From: Phoronis australis | Lineage: Eukaryota; Phoronida; Phoronidae | Reading direction: 5' to 3' | Assembly (NCBI GenBank): GCA_002633005.1 | Contig: NMRA01000446.1 | Location: 125,030 to 175,059 of the forward strand | DNA length: 50,030 nt | In this document: positions 1 to 10,717 of the stretch, in pieces | Position numbering within the stretch: the stretch's first letter is position 1 | How the letters are laid out: every line of letters begins with the position of its first letter | Notes under the pieces: model-generated | The model's database searches: none | What the model was told of the DNA's origin: nothing | Seen by the model: the letters and a program-made list of their open reading frames with translations, nothing else | Program-made: the position numbers and the translations under genes

Positions 1-764
1 TAGCAGCGTTTGTCAAAATGTATCAACGTTAAATCTTCATAAATTACAAAGTAGCCGGTTGAACATGCCTTTCAGTTCAGCAAAAGTCGCCATGTTGTCG
101 GTGCCGCCGGAAATGAGACTAAGTCCAACGGGAATTCTCAGCACTTTTATCACTCAATAAGTAAGAACTGCGATGCTTAAATTTGGTGAAAACTAGTGAA
201 TCGCGCAGAATAGTAAGTAAAGATATGTCTCCCTAATTTTTACCGTAAATTATCGGCGAAAATAATTTATACTAAGTTTTAAACTCGTAACTTATTCCGC
301 TGTCGTCCAAGATGGCCGAACCGATCCAAACAAGTGACCCAAATTTCGCCACAAAAATTGCAATAACTTTGCACTGCTTGGCTCGATTTTGATAATTTTT
401 CGATTTTTATTGAGTAGGATGCATTATCTTCCCGATGATGGTAGAGAATTTTTTCAAAACGAAAAAAAAAATTTGGTTCGACCGCCCTACTACTATTACT
501 AATAGTACTATACAGACCCAACTTGGCCCTAGGTTATGTTTCTCTAATTCATTGCCCAGGTGCCTGCCTCAATCATCGCTATAGGAGCCGTAATATATTT
601 ACCATAATCATGGTCACTGAAATCAAATTTACCTGTACGGCGTAGTTGCGTTGTTATAAAACACCTAAACATAGATACAAGTCTAAAACACACGTGTAAC
701 GTCAGGCGCCATTGAGCTAGCAATGACCTATTTTAGAAAGCGGGTCACTGAGAACTCAGAAGAA
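1..764. other. Upstream region of NUDT2; no coding gene seen
   Basis: I see no conserved protein-coding segment here on either strand. It should hold the NUDT2 promoter and 5' UTR. An in-frame ATG at 723 precedes the chosen start at 765, so transcription probably begins before 723. No TATA box or other core promoter element is convincing. An 80-codon open frame on the - strand (279-521) matches no family I know and is probably chance. Confidence 0.4.
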
Positions 765-885
765 ATGGCAAGCAGCAGTATCGTGGTCGCTGCGGGATTC
801 ATCGTTTTTCGACGTTTACAAGAAAATGTTCAGTATTTACTGTTGCAGACGTCATATGGGGAGCACCACTGGACGCCACCAAAAG
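765..885 (+). CDS. NUDT2: NUDT2 coding exon 1
   Basis: Encodes the N-terminal beta strands (AAGFIVFRR, YLLLQTS) and HHWTPPK, ending one base into the Gly codon. Donor is AAAG|GTAACG. The reading frame stays open to 1121 past the donor, but homology stops exactly at the splice site, so that extension is intron. Confidence 0.92.
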
Positions 886-3800
886 GTAACGAAACGTCAT
901 CCACAACGATGTACATTTTTCACAGTGCCTCCAGTGCTCTCTGGCATGTTCACGACACTAGTTCGCTCACTACGCGAGGTGACAATGACTTGGGCAACTC
1001 ACTGATACTGAAACTACTAGCTCTCACGCTGGTTCATGGGTCAGTACAGTGGCTGTGGTTTGCAAATGGGTTGGAAGTTAGTCACAACCTTGGAAACAAA
1101 AACGATTTTCACACTTTTTGATACAGCTTTTCGTGTTTTTGCTTAACAATACTCTGGTATTGGGACATGGGTGTGTCACATGCTCAGTGAAGGGGATTTC
1201 CCTCCTTTTTAATTAGAACGGTCGCGCCCAAATGTTCCTCTTTTCCTTTTCTCTGCCGGTTTAATATTAAAAAGAAAAAAATAAAAGATTTACCAGTGAA
1301 TCCACGTCTCGAATAACAGTCAAATTAAGTTGTGAACAAAATACCAGGCTATTTTAAAGAGGTATGGATTTCTAAAGCTCGTCAAAATATATTTTAAATG
1401 ATTTCTGGCAAAAGTACCATATCACATCATCTAGTACAGAGTAATTCACTTTCCCCTGTGAGGAAATTTCCAGAAAAAAAATACAAAATTCACGATATTT
1501 TAAAATATGCGTGATATGGAAAAACTGTGGTTCCCGCAGAGTTTCAAATCTCCTTCCCACATTTGATAATGAATGCATGCGCGCTCACAGTCAGTTGCTT
1601 AAAGTCACTTGAGGTCAAAGGTCACATTTTCCATATACCGTAAGAGAAATGTGCTACGTCTGTATCTTGCCATACCAAATAAGGAAAAATGCTCTGCCAT
1701 GTGGGAGATTTATCGACAACGTGGCGAGCAGTTGATAGATCGCTTTTTTTAAATTTGAAACTAAAAGAAAATTGTGCATTTGTAACAGGAGTGCTCGGGC
1801 TTTGTTTAGGTTTTCACCTGCTACTTAAGCTTGATGTCAACAATGGTGTATGACGTTTATAAACATTTCTTTGTGGCGTATTCTCATTGGTTAATTTTTA
1901 TTGTATCGCATTTGATGCGGCATTTGGTTTTCACGGGGAGTTTCAGCCGAAGATAAGACGTGTTTTGATTTTCTCCCAAAATTCTATATTCTTTTTCTAA
2001 GTCTTACTGGTCATAGGCATTCTACGCGTGCCGGTTAGATAACAATTACAAAACGAACAAATTTATATATTCTACAAAAGTATTTTTCTTATAACTGTTG
2101 CGGCTGATTCTCCGGCAGTAAAATTACTCTTCCCGAAATGGATGGATCTGTTCTGTAAGTTATGAATATCACTTTGACATGTTCAATATAAATCTTATTC
2201 CAATACAAAGATTATTTTATTTAAAACATCAACGTTAGAAACATTATTTTATTTAAAACATCAACATTTACAAATACAGGTTTTCGTTGGAACAGAGAAA
2301 ACACATAACAATGCTGGCTAACACATCATAAAGTCTCTGTCACACATTGATATCAACAGAAATTTAAAATCTTTATGAACAAGCCCTAAAAATACGTGGT
2401 GAGCAGGTTGAATTCTGTTTCATTGGTAGAGAACCACTTTCAATATTGCAATTTAGTAGTCTGTTTATCGCATTCCAGGCCTCTTTAACAACTGGACAAT
2501 GTGACTGTGAGTTCTTTTTTATATATAATGACCACTAATCAGAGTTGAGCCCAAAATGTGCTAATTGGGTTTCGAAACAGTCACTTGCCATGATCGACAG
2601 TGGAACTTAAAGGAGAATGCCACCCGGTTTAATTAGTCTTTTTTACAGTCTTAATCGGTCTATATCCACATCGCCTCTTATACGGTCGACCTCACCTTAG
2701 CCGAGAGGTGTCGCGTTAACCTGTGAGGAAGGAGAGAAATGATGCAGCGACGTCAGTGGTTCGTCTGCAGAGTTAATGCCGCTATATTGCGGTGCATCAT
2801 TCCTGCTTGTCCGAACTATGAAACTGCGAAGAAAGCAGGTATATCGTTTTTTCGACTTCCTCGAGAGCCCGAAATGCTGTAGGAAGTGGCTCGTGGTAGT
2901 GAAGAATAAAATGCATGCTGTTAATAGGAAGTATGATGCCGTGAAACATCTTCGTGTCTGTGGCCGGCATTTCGTCGACAGTGATTTCCCTGACGAATTC
3001 CGGCTTACCAAAGAACTATCCACACGTTCCATTGTCTGTGCATGTCGATGGCCCTCTCTAGTATTTCTTGATCAGTGTATTCCGATTCGAACTGATAGCC
3101 TGTGAAACCTAACGATCCTACCTGTGAAATCTTCTTCGGATGAGCTCTTGACTTAGTCGGGATTGGCGCGGGACGAGTTGCATTCTTAAAATGAATTATT
3201 CTCATCCTAACAAATGCTTGTATGAAACTGACACAAAGTCTGTCTTATTAGATACAATTGGTAATGGCTTTGGAGTATTCGTGAGTGCAAATGTTGAGAA
3301 GCCAGCAATGTATAAACCAGTACGTTACCTGCTTTTGATGCCGGCAACAATGGTAATTGACCGGGCACCGAGGCCGTGTGAGCGCATGCTAATTCAGTGT
3401 TTGCTGACAGAAAGGTGTTGTGAAACAATTACTCGATTTTATATGCTATGGTCAAATGTTAGGGGAATCTTTATTTAGAAATACAAATACATTATTCAAA
3501 TCATTGTTGCTGTACAACCTTTGCCCTGACGCTCTGTGGAAGGGGAACCCCACTTTGCGACCCCCGACAAATAAGTAGATTTCAGTTTCGTGGCTAATTC
3601 ACATAAATAATTACGAGCACATTATTTCTTTAGCTCAGTATTACAGTTTTTTTGTGACTGGAGGTTTAGTTTCCTACTCAAGCTGGTTTATGTTCGTGCC
3701 AGTGCTGGCAGCCGCGACTGGCCTGATCGGCTTCCGAGCCACTGGCGGAGATAATGAGCGTTTTGTGTGTTTAGAACTCAAAAAATCAAAGATCTAGGTT

Positions 3801-5916
3801 CTGTCTCTATTTCACGGAAGAATACTTCGAAGTTATCTCTGAACAGACCCCAAACTCCTGCTACGGACCTTGGTAAATTAGCTGGCCGAACTTTGTAGGC
3901 TACAGTGTGTCCAAATACCAATAAATCCGTAACAGCGAAATAAAACAACACGTTTTTATAAGAACTCGGTGTATTTTTAAAGGTTTAACATCAAAGCTTT
4001 ATTATGATTTATTGGCGTTAAACGATGAATTCAAGCGATAAGCTGACACCAGTAACCCATGTTGTGAACTGCTGAACAGGCTGCTATTGAAACCAATGGC
4101 GTCGCTACATAATTTCAACACCTCCGTTTGCCATCAGGTGTCGCGTAACGCAACCGAACGTACCGTTATCGATTAGAACTGCTGGATATAAATTGATACA
4201 AAATAGGTTGTTTTTTGGGTGGCATTCTTCTTTAATAGAGAGCAATTTGCCGCCATAGAAATCAGTCACTACTGAGAATTACGGGAAAGTTCACAAGCAA
4301 GGAGGTTTATTAGGATGGATACAGCCAGAATGATGAGTCATCACTCTTTTAAGGAAATTTTAGGAGCACACCCCGGGTCATTGGGATATTACAACTAACT
4401 CATTTTGTCCGTATTCCACACCATACCGGTTTTCAGATGCCTGATATCAATCTTTGTTGTGTTAATCGCCATTCTTAGTCATTGGTCCGATATCACGAAG
4501 CAAGCGCTAATTGTCTACCATTTTGAATTAATACATTAATGTATTAAACCCATCAACTCAAAACTGTTGCCATGAAACAAAAACCCATCCTACTACTTTG
4601 GCCAACTTTTATCATATTTTTTCCTGTGAAAGAAGGAAAGAAGGATTCTACTCTAAGTTTTCATGAGGAATTAAATTTCAGAAGCCAAAAATGTTAAAAC
4701 ATTACCAGTTTCTGAACTTAGCATTTCAATTTCATTCATCCAGTATTGTATTGTTGTATTGTTGTGAAGACATCGCAAATGCCCTGCACAACACAATAGG
4801 AGCTTAGATATAAAATCTTCATATCAACGGGGGGAGGGGAGTGATTGACGGTGACACCGGTTTTTCCCAGATACCACTGAACAACCCGATTTCCTATCGC
4901 ATAAAAACATAAAAATTTCATTGACATGCTAATAAATTCTCTAGCTGTTGGGTGTATCAAGTCAAAATAATGTCTTATTTCGTATATGGTAACATGCGTT
5001 ATATTCAGGTCCTATAGTAATGTGTATCAAGTCAAAATAATGGCTTATTTTCTCTTGTATAGGGTAACACGCGTTATATTCAGGTCCTATAGTAATGGCA
5101 AAGGAGAACAGCTGAGCAGTAGTGACGTCAGTTACTGAAACAACAATGTTAATGACATTGGGTCCATCTTGTGACAATGCAGACCACAATTGCGCACATT
5201 TATGTGTTTGGTAAAATTGAGATGCAGCTAACTTTTCAGACCAGTCACTAGTTGTGTAAGGAAAATACTGAATTAACAGACAAATTTTCACCCTTGAAAA
5301 GGCACCCTCAAAAAGGTATCTAACAAAGGACGGGAAACATTAACATGAGCCTCAGGTCCTTTAAATTGGGCCATAGTTTTGAGATCCCTAGGGTCAATTG
5401 AACCATAGCCACATTTTTTTAAAATCCCTTTATGTTTGCTGCAAGCAGAATTGGCCATCATGACGCTGGAGAAATGGTCTTTTGTTCGATTGTGTTACAC
5501 CCTGCCTCCTGTACCCTGCCCTCACATTCTTCCTTGATTCCTTACAAATTTTGTTAAGATTTTCTTCTATTCATCTCACAGGTCATGTCGATCCTGGGGA
5601 ATCGGAGCTTGAGACGGCATTGAGAGAAACTCTCGAGGAGGCGGGCCTTAGTGATAGCCAGATGAACATTCTCCCGTCGTTTAAGACGACATTGAATTAT
5701 GAAGTGAGGGGGAAACCAAAACGGGTCGTGTACTGGCTTAGTGAGTTAAAGGACCCGACTTCAGAAGTAAGGTTATCAGATGAACATCAAGATTTTAAGT
5801 GGCTCAACTTTAATCAAGCATTGGATTATGCTAAATATGAGGACATGCAGAGAGCTTTCAGGGAAGCACATGCTTATTTGCAAAAATACGGTCACAGTGG
5901 GGATGGAAGGACTTAA
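765..5916 (+). CDS. NUDT2: Bis(5'-nucleosyl)-tetraphosphatase [asymmetrical], Nudix hydrolase, two coding exons
   Basis: Joins 765-885 and 5582-5916 (456 nt, 151 residues; vertebrate NUDT2 is about 147). Family role: cytosolic Mg-dependent hydrolysis of Ap4A to ATP and AMP. The spliced protein has HHWTPPKG at the exon junction, then a complete Nudix box of form G-x5-E-x7-RE-x2-EE-x-GL (RETLEEAGL), and further NUDT2 signatures KPKRVVYWL and LSDEHQDFKWL. The donor AAAG|GTAACG and acceptor TCTCACAG|GT split the Gly codon that opens the Nudix box. The ATG at 765 is chosen because the protein then begins a few residues before AAGFIVFRR, as in homologues, and has a purine at -3 and G at +4. An in-frame ATG at 723 would add 14 residues. 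The gene is convergent with PDE8. Confidence 0.93.
1612..1624 (+). promoter_or_regulatory. Perfect DR1 nuclear-receptor motif in NUDT2 intron 1
   Basis: Two AGGTCA half-sites in direct repeat with one A between them, about 0.7 kb inside the first intron. DR1 is the consensus for RXR heterodimers and HNF4-type receptors. Occupancy is inferred only. Confidence 0.35.
2211..2265. repeat. Short tandem duplication, 32-bp offset
   Basis: The 23-bp AT-rich string beginning ATTATTTTATTTAAAACATC occurs at 2211 and again at 2243. It is intronic. Confidence 0.7.
2607..4235. mobile_element. Short-TIR DNA element carrying a THAP-domain remnant
   Basis: The ends are inverted copies: TTAAAGGAGAATGCCACCC at 2607 and its near-complement at 4217-4235 (18 of 19 match). 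The 1.6-kb interior contains a THAP-like zinc-finger fragment on the + strand. P-element-type transposases carry THAP domains, so a decayed P-like or THAP-transposon copy is a reasonable reading. TTAA at both outer ends could be the target duplication. It lies inside NUDT2 intron 1. Confidence 0.5.
2739..3105 (+). pseudogene. Frameshifted THAP-domain fragment
   Basis: From tandem ATGs at 2739 and 2742 one frame reads CIIPAC (C-x4-C), a basic stretch, FFRLPREPE, then stops at 2880. A second frame, one base different, continues at once with RKWLVVV and then LRVCGRHFVDSDF (C-x2-H-F). In order these are the C2CH zinc ligands, the FxxFP-like motif and the invariant Trp of a THAP DNA-binding domain. 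A single-base frameshift near 2875-2882 breaks it. No transposase domain is recognisable after it. It could instead be a sequencing error in a live copy. Confidence 0.55.
4952..5096. repeat. Tandem duplication of about 72 bp in NUDT2 intron 1
   Basis: Two adjacent copies (4952-5021 and 5022-5096) share GTGTATCAAGTCAAAATAAT and ATATTCAGGTCCTATAGTAA, with a few substitutions and a small indel between them. Confidence 0.85.
5582..5916 (+). CDS. NUDT2: NUDT2 coding exon 2 with stop
   Basis: Begins after TCTCACAG, completes the Gly codon, and encodes the Nudix box and the C-terminal half ending in a short polar tail (KYGHSGDGRT) and TAA at 5914-5916. The frame is also open upstream to 5482, but that part is intron and polypyrimidine tract. 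Confidence 0.94.
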
Positions 5917-6930
5917 TACCTGCAGTTTCACCCTCTTCATCCAATTTTCCTCCATATTGCAATGGAAAACCGAAACCCTGAAGAGCGGAACCTAGTTGTT
6001 CAGACTGATAGAGCATGTTACATGGGAAGAGATGTTTTATTGTTCTAGTATTGGCCCTGTAAGTGTTAAATTATTAAGTAACGGGGTTTATTAAAGCTCA
6101 TGAGCGATATACAGATTTTGATGCATTTCGTTTTTCCGTTAAAAATCCTTATTTTATAGTCATTGTTCCACATTGGCAATCACGTATCTCAAAGACAGCT
6201 CAGGTTTGTTCATTTACAAGTTTAAACTAAATTTTAAACTGATGTACTTCAATTTTGTCTGATTTCTGTGTCAAATTTCCATAGGCACAGTTAAAAAGAT
6301 ACTGAAATAAGACTTTCTTTTCGAAATTGAAGTAGTTTAGAATTTTTGTCACATGCATGTATCTTATTTTCTCTCTAGTCCAAGCTGTGAACAAAAAATT
6401 CAGTTTGTTTCATGGAACTGAAAAAGGTGCCGAATAGTGGACTTTTCATATTGGTGCACTCCAGAGTACTGGTAATGAGGGCATGGAAGTGACTTCCGAT
6501 TGATTCGGACTCAGACTTGGAGGACAGAAATTCAATTAGTTCATTGTGGTCCATTAATTTAAAAAACAGAGGAATAAATTCCACAGTCAATCCTCCCATT
6601 GTTTGATTAGTTTAATTTCACCAATGTATTTTGGTTTTTGACACCGACTGGGATCGAGTCGCGGATATTTCTTTGCAGTGGGAAATGTATGTCATCCATT
6701 GATATGATGAGAGGTTTGCCTTTTTTCACAAGACACTTACATCCCACTGCACACAAAGTGGCTGTGGAAATTTGTCGGTACTATAATGGCAGGAAAGGTG
6801 TTAAAATGCTTTTGATGCCTGTCCAGTAGCTTGAAACCCGCCATCCGTGTTACATGGGATCTGTAGATGGCGCTGAACGCTTGTTCACCAAAGACCTGAT
6901 CGCCATTTGGTGGATTAGTGAATTTCAATG
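5917..6930. other. NUDT2 3' flank; no further gene seen
   Basis: Contains the likely NUDT2 3' UTR. A 74-codon open frame on the - strand (6375-6599) and a 63-codon one on + (6638-6829) match no family I recognise and show no splice-supported continuation. Confidence 0.4.
6090..6095 (+). terminator. Candidate poly(A) signal for NUDT2 (ATTAAA)
   Basis: First ATTAAA hexamer, about 175 bp after the NUDT2 stop codon. Position is plausible, but there is no transcript evidence. Confidence 0.3.
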
Positions 6931-8345
6931 TACCGTATTCGCCGTAATAACCGCCCATGCCCCTATAAGCGCCCTCCCCCACGCGTTTTCAGACTTTGCT
7001 GAAATAAGCGCCCAGTCCATGAACGTGTACAAGCGAACAATGACGTACTTACATTCCTCAAACTCGGCTACAGTAACGTCTTCAATTTATCAAAAAAATT
7101 TTGCACGGTCTTCTAGACCACCAGCGGCACTGCTACGTTTGTTTTTAGCCGTGACTTTACACTTCAAAGTAACGCAGCGCTTCGAAAAGAACTCAACAGC
7201 GTTGCCACGCTCTCCCGATGACCGTGTCCCATTATGGTCTGACCTTTCAGTAGACACATCGACTGTCTCATGAATAAAAATAACTCTGTGTTAAACGCAC
7301 GTGGCCAGGAAGCGTGCGTTACATATCTGAACCTGTCATCAAAGACATTAGTCGGGAACTATCCATTCATGAAACGGGTAGCATAGCATCGATAAGAAAT
7401 GAATATTGGCACTAATTTCCGACAATTTCTAATACTATAAAACATGTTTGCGTTATTTTTGAGATGGATTGTTTGATTAACCATAATTGGTGTTTTTAAG
7501 CCGAATATCCGATAAAATGACAACTGATAGTGAATGCTTACACACCCTTACACCGAAAAATAACTGTCAGATAGTTACGTACGCATCCAGCTTCATGGCG
7601 ACTAATATAAGCCTTACTGAGACAAATGTCGAACGTTTTTAGCACGAGACCAGAAAGTGCTGAATGAAACACGCTCTGGTTTAGGCCTACTGCTTGTGCA
7701 AATTTCTTTAGACACAATGCACATCTAGCTAGTTAGATTGCGTGGCTCTGACCAAAAGACAGTCTCTGCTTTGGCAAATGAGCTCTGGTGACATGCACGC
7801 GCTCCCTTACTCGCAGACGAACTTCAAAACAAACGTCACTTGACAACAACATGTGTGTTCGTCCAGACATTTTTCTTGTCGTGTTGCCGATCATACAATC
7901 ATGTAGATGGCATGATGTTGCACAGATTTGTACTTAAACCTGCCAACTCCACGGCAACTTAAAAAATCTTAGAGACGCTACTTATAAAACTTAATGAGGA
8001 TTTCAGGTAATTTGCTTGAGTCGAAACCGTTTTTATTCAAGCATTGAAGTCGCCATATTGAAGACCGCGATTTCGAGGCAGTCAGTCGGCGAGTTGTCAC
8101 CCTGGGACTGATTTTCTGTAAAATGATCCGTAATTTAGCAGCAAAGTTTGATAGCAATGCACCACAGTTTTGTTGAAAGTCTTTCATGGATTACATATAC
8201 GTCACGGAGCGTAAATTTGATGAATCTTAGCTTCCAATTTCACCCGTTTCGGAGACAGGGTTTCAACCGCCTTGGGTTATAATAAGCGTCTCTCTGAACC
8301 GAACTTTTCTAAGCGCCCTGGGCGGTTATTACGGCAAATACGGTA
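6931..8345. mobile_element. TIR element, CCGTATT family, copy A (carries HIRAN-like remnant)
   Basis: The left end TACCGTATTCGCCGTAATAA and the right end (reverse complement, TACCGTATTTGCCGTAATAA) are inverted repeats extending into an ACCGCCC-rich zone. TA flanks both ends and could be the target duplication. Internal blocks match copy C (40913-42228) in inverse orientation: CATGCACGCGCTC..., AACTTCAAAACAAACGTCAC, GGGAACTATCCATTCATGAA, and the CCGTTTCGGAGACAGGG block. There is no transposase, so it is non-autonomous. It lies between NUDT2 and PDE8. Confidence 0.85.
7095..7252 (-). pseudogene. HIRAN-like coding remnant in copy A
   Basis: Read on the - strand: LKGQTIMGH in one frame, then a frame change to SGERGNAVEFFSKRC, TLKCKV and GGLEDRAKFF before a stop. 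It aligns block by block with copy C ([36 protein letters not shown]). The family name is inferred from the GH-P / GGLE-P pattern. It is decayed and frameshifted. Confidence 0.5.
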
Positions 8346-8647
8346 CATGTAGCTTGACTATATTCCAAAGTCAGCTATTGTCTCTGTGTTTCTCAACCTC
8401 CTATTACACACAGCCCATAAGGCCAAGAAAAACAGTTGGGCCTAGTCTTTGTAGACTTTATAATTGTCAGATTTGATGTCTTATTTTTATTTCCTCGTTT
8501 TGTTAAAAACAATAATTCACTGAATATATTTTGAAAAGTGTTATTGCGTTTGGGCTCCTTTCTTTTCTTGTGTAAGAAGTGAGCACCTAAAGGGACTGCA
8601 CCACTGACTAGATTTTCCAAAAACAACTGTACAGCAGAACCAAGTAG

Positions 8648-8698
8648 CTATGTTCCTTTTGCCTACTTTGTAACTATGTTCCTTTGGCCTACTTTGTT
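8648..8698. repeat. 26-bp tandem duplication
   Basis: CTATGTTCCTTT-(T/G)-GCCTACTTTGT occurs twice at a 26-bp offset. Confidence 0.75.
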
Positions 8699-9068
8699 AT
8701 TTTCATTCATGAAATTTGGAATGTTGATGATGGATTTTTAAGTACTAAAGTACATATAATTGATCAATCACAATTATTTTAATATATGAAATTGTGGAAC
8801 TGGATGATTTTAATTAAAAAAATAAATTATGTTCATTAAAACAAGTCAAGTAGTTTTCTGATTGAGTACACTAAACAGCTTCTTATTTAATTTGAACTTT
8901 TCTTATCTAGTAAAAATTTGCTTTTCAAGGACAAAAATGGGGACACCCACATAAATATATGTGTTTCTACGTAAAATATGATTATAGGTGGGTACACCTG
9001 ACACTAAATGTTGATCAGCGAAGTCTCTGTAACTGGGTACACCAAATTCGGGATGGGTCTATCTAATA

Positions 9069-9206
9069 ACTGGACCCGACGTGACTGGTCCAGTTATATT
9101 TATATAGCGTGACCCGCAGTGATGGGTCTCTCTATATAAATATAACTGGACCCGACCTGACGGGTCCGGTTTTATTTATATAGCGTGACCCGCAGTGATG
9201 GGTCTG
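9069..9206. repeat. 76-bp tandem repeat, about 1.8 copies
   Basis: Two units contain GGACCCGAC, TTATATTTATATAGCGTGAC and CGCAGTGATGGGTC, at 76-bp spacing. The segment also has internal dyad symmetry (GGACCC and GGGTCC; TATATAAATATAACT and AGTTATATTTATATA), so it can fold. Confidence 0.85.
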
Positions 9207-9847
9207 TCTATAGTTGGGGTTTTCGATACTCAGTCGGCTCCATTTCCTTTTGAAAGTATTTAGTCTGAAGTCACGCGAAATTCTCCACGGTCATGAGATC
9301 ACCTCAGATTTAGAATCACTTTTATCTCCTACAGTCCCTGTAATTAGTTGTGACTGTCCTAGGGGGATTTTTCCCCTTACCAGAAAACAATTCCCTTTCA
9401 GAAGGCACTGGCACCTTTCTCTCAGGTGAGAGAAGACCCTGATAGCTGTTCGCTAAGTGGGTGGGCCACCTATGTATGATCAGTTAGTGATTTGGTGACT
9501 TGTCACTCTGAATACCAGAGTCTTATTGTTGGCTTTTTCAAAATATTTGATTCGACTCACAACATTTGTGACTGCAATGTCTTGGATGAGAAGATAAGAT
9601 CTACAAATGTCTCGTATCTTGCAGCTGTATGAACACTTCGATTATGGTAATTTTTCATAATATACCAGCGCATGTAAATTATTTATCAAGAAGATAAATT
9701 GATCATTCTGTTACTCACATTTCTTAAAGTGTATCATCTAATTATCGCCACTGTTTCATAAAGTTAGTGTCACCAATGATGAGGTACTTGTCATGCGCAT
9801 ACCAAGCCTTTAATGTAGAGGTGCTCGAATTTCCAACGATCTGTACC

Positions 9848-10023
9848 TTTTACCAACAAAAAAGCGGGAGGACTAAAAAAAAACGGGTACCACGTCCACA
9901 GCTGTGAATTGTACGTTTGCGCCTTTTTAGTGGACTTTTGTCTCGTTTTCTCGTACTTTTTGTTTCTTTAACGCGGACTTTTTTGCCCACTTTGTCAAAT
10001 GGGGAGGCCCTGGGTGCGCACAT
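9848..10023. repeat. Dispersed repeat with GCCCACTTTGTCAAATGGGG tail, copy 1
   Basis: Shares TTTTTAGTGGACTTTTGTCT and GCCCACTTTGTCAAATGGGG with 43186-43316, in the same orientation, both ending in a GGG(T/C)GCGCA-like or GTACGCGCATG string. No coding capacity was seen. Confidence 0.65.
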
Positions 10024-10348
10024 GCTTGATCACAGATAATGGTAAATTGTCAATCAAAGACATTGATTGACATAGTGTTCATACATTAAGAGAGTATGGT
10101 CAGCGTTTGTGATGTTGACACTTGAGGAAACGATTACACTTGAATTGAATTTTTTGTGCATTTATGTCAATGTAAAGCAATCTGAATGACCACACTATCT
10201 CATTCTGTTCAAAAACTCATGATCTTAAAAACCCCAGGAATGCTAATCTGATTACGTTCTGGGCTTGGCCAGTCACTGATCCAAGTGGTAATAAATAATC
10301 CTTTGCCAGGAGCCTTTGAAGCTGTTTTTGCTTGCACAGACTAACTTG

Positions 10349-10515
10349 ACAGTTGTATACAAGGTTCACTAAGAACTGTTGTGGCTTACCTTACATGTTA
10401 ATTTCAAAAGGTCTGTTGTGTGTGGACAACCAGGATTTGCAACCATCAGCAAAATAAGTTCAAAGCTAGCATGTCAACTAGTTACCCCCTCCCAACCCAA
10501 AATGCAAGCCAAAAT
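10349..10515. repeat. Dispersed repeat, copy 1 (pair with 17517-17690)
   Basis: Both copies run CAGTTGTAT ... AAGAACT ... TTTCAAAAGGT ... CCC(T)CC(A/C)AACCCAAAATGCAA in the same order and orientation. It is SINE-sized; no A and B boxes were seen. Confidence 0.55.
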
Positions 10516-10717
10516 TTCAATCTATCAATTTAGCAATGATGCATCTTTCCATCATGTTTAATTATTACAAATTTGTAATTAAAACATTGTAACAAAACAT
10601 TCCAACCTAAAATTTGAACCAAAACTGCAGTGGTTTTCAAGGATGGCATCGTATGGGGTTTAGTTTGCATCCTATGACTGCAAATGATCTGATAATGAAT
10701 TATAAAGTACTGACCAT

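Noticed and set aside
723-1121. 132-codon single-exon reading of the first NUDT2 segment
   Set aside because: Homology ends exactly at the GT donor (885) and resumes at 5582. The extension after 885 is intron.
3005-3205. 66-codon - strand frame within the THAP element
   Set aside because: Opposite strand to the THAP fragment and no motif I can name; left unassigned.
5123-5130. Full CRE (TGACGTCA) in NUDT2 intron
   Set aside because: An isolated site next to a tandem duplication, and another at 28398 lies in an array. On its own it does not support cAMP control of NUDT2.
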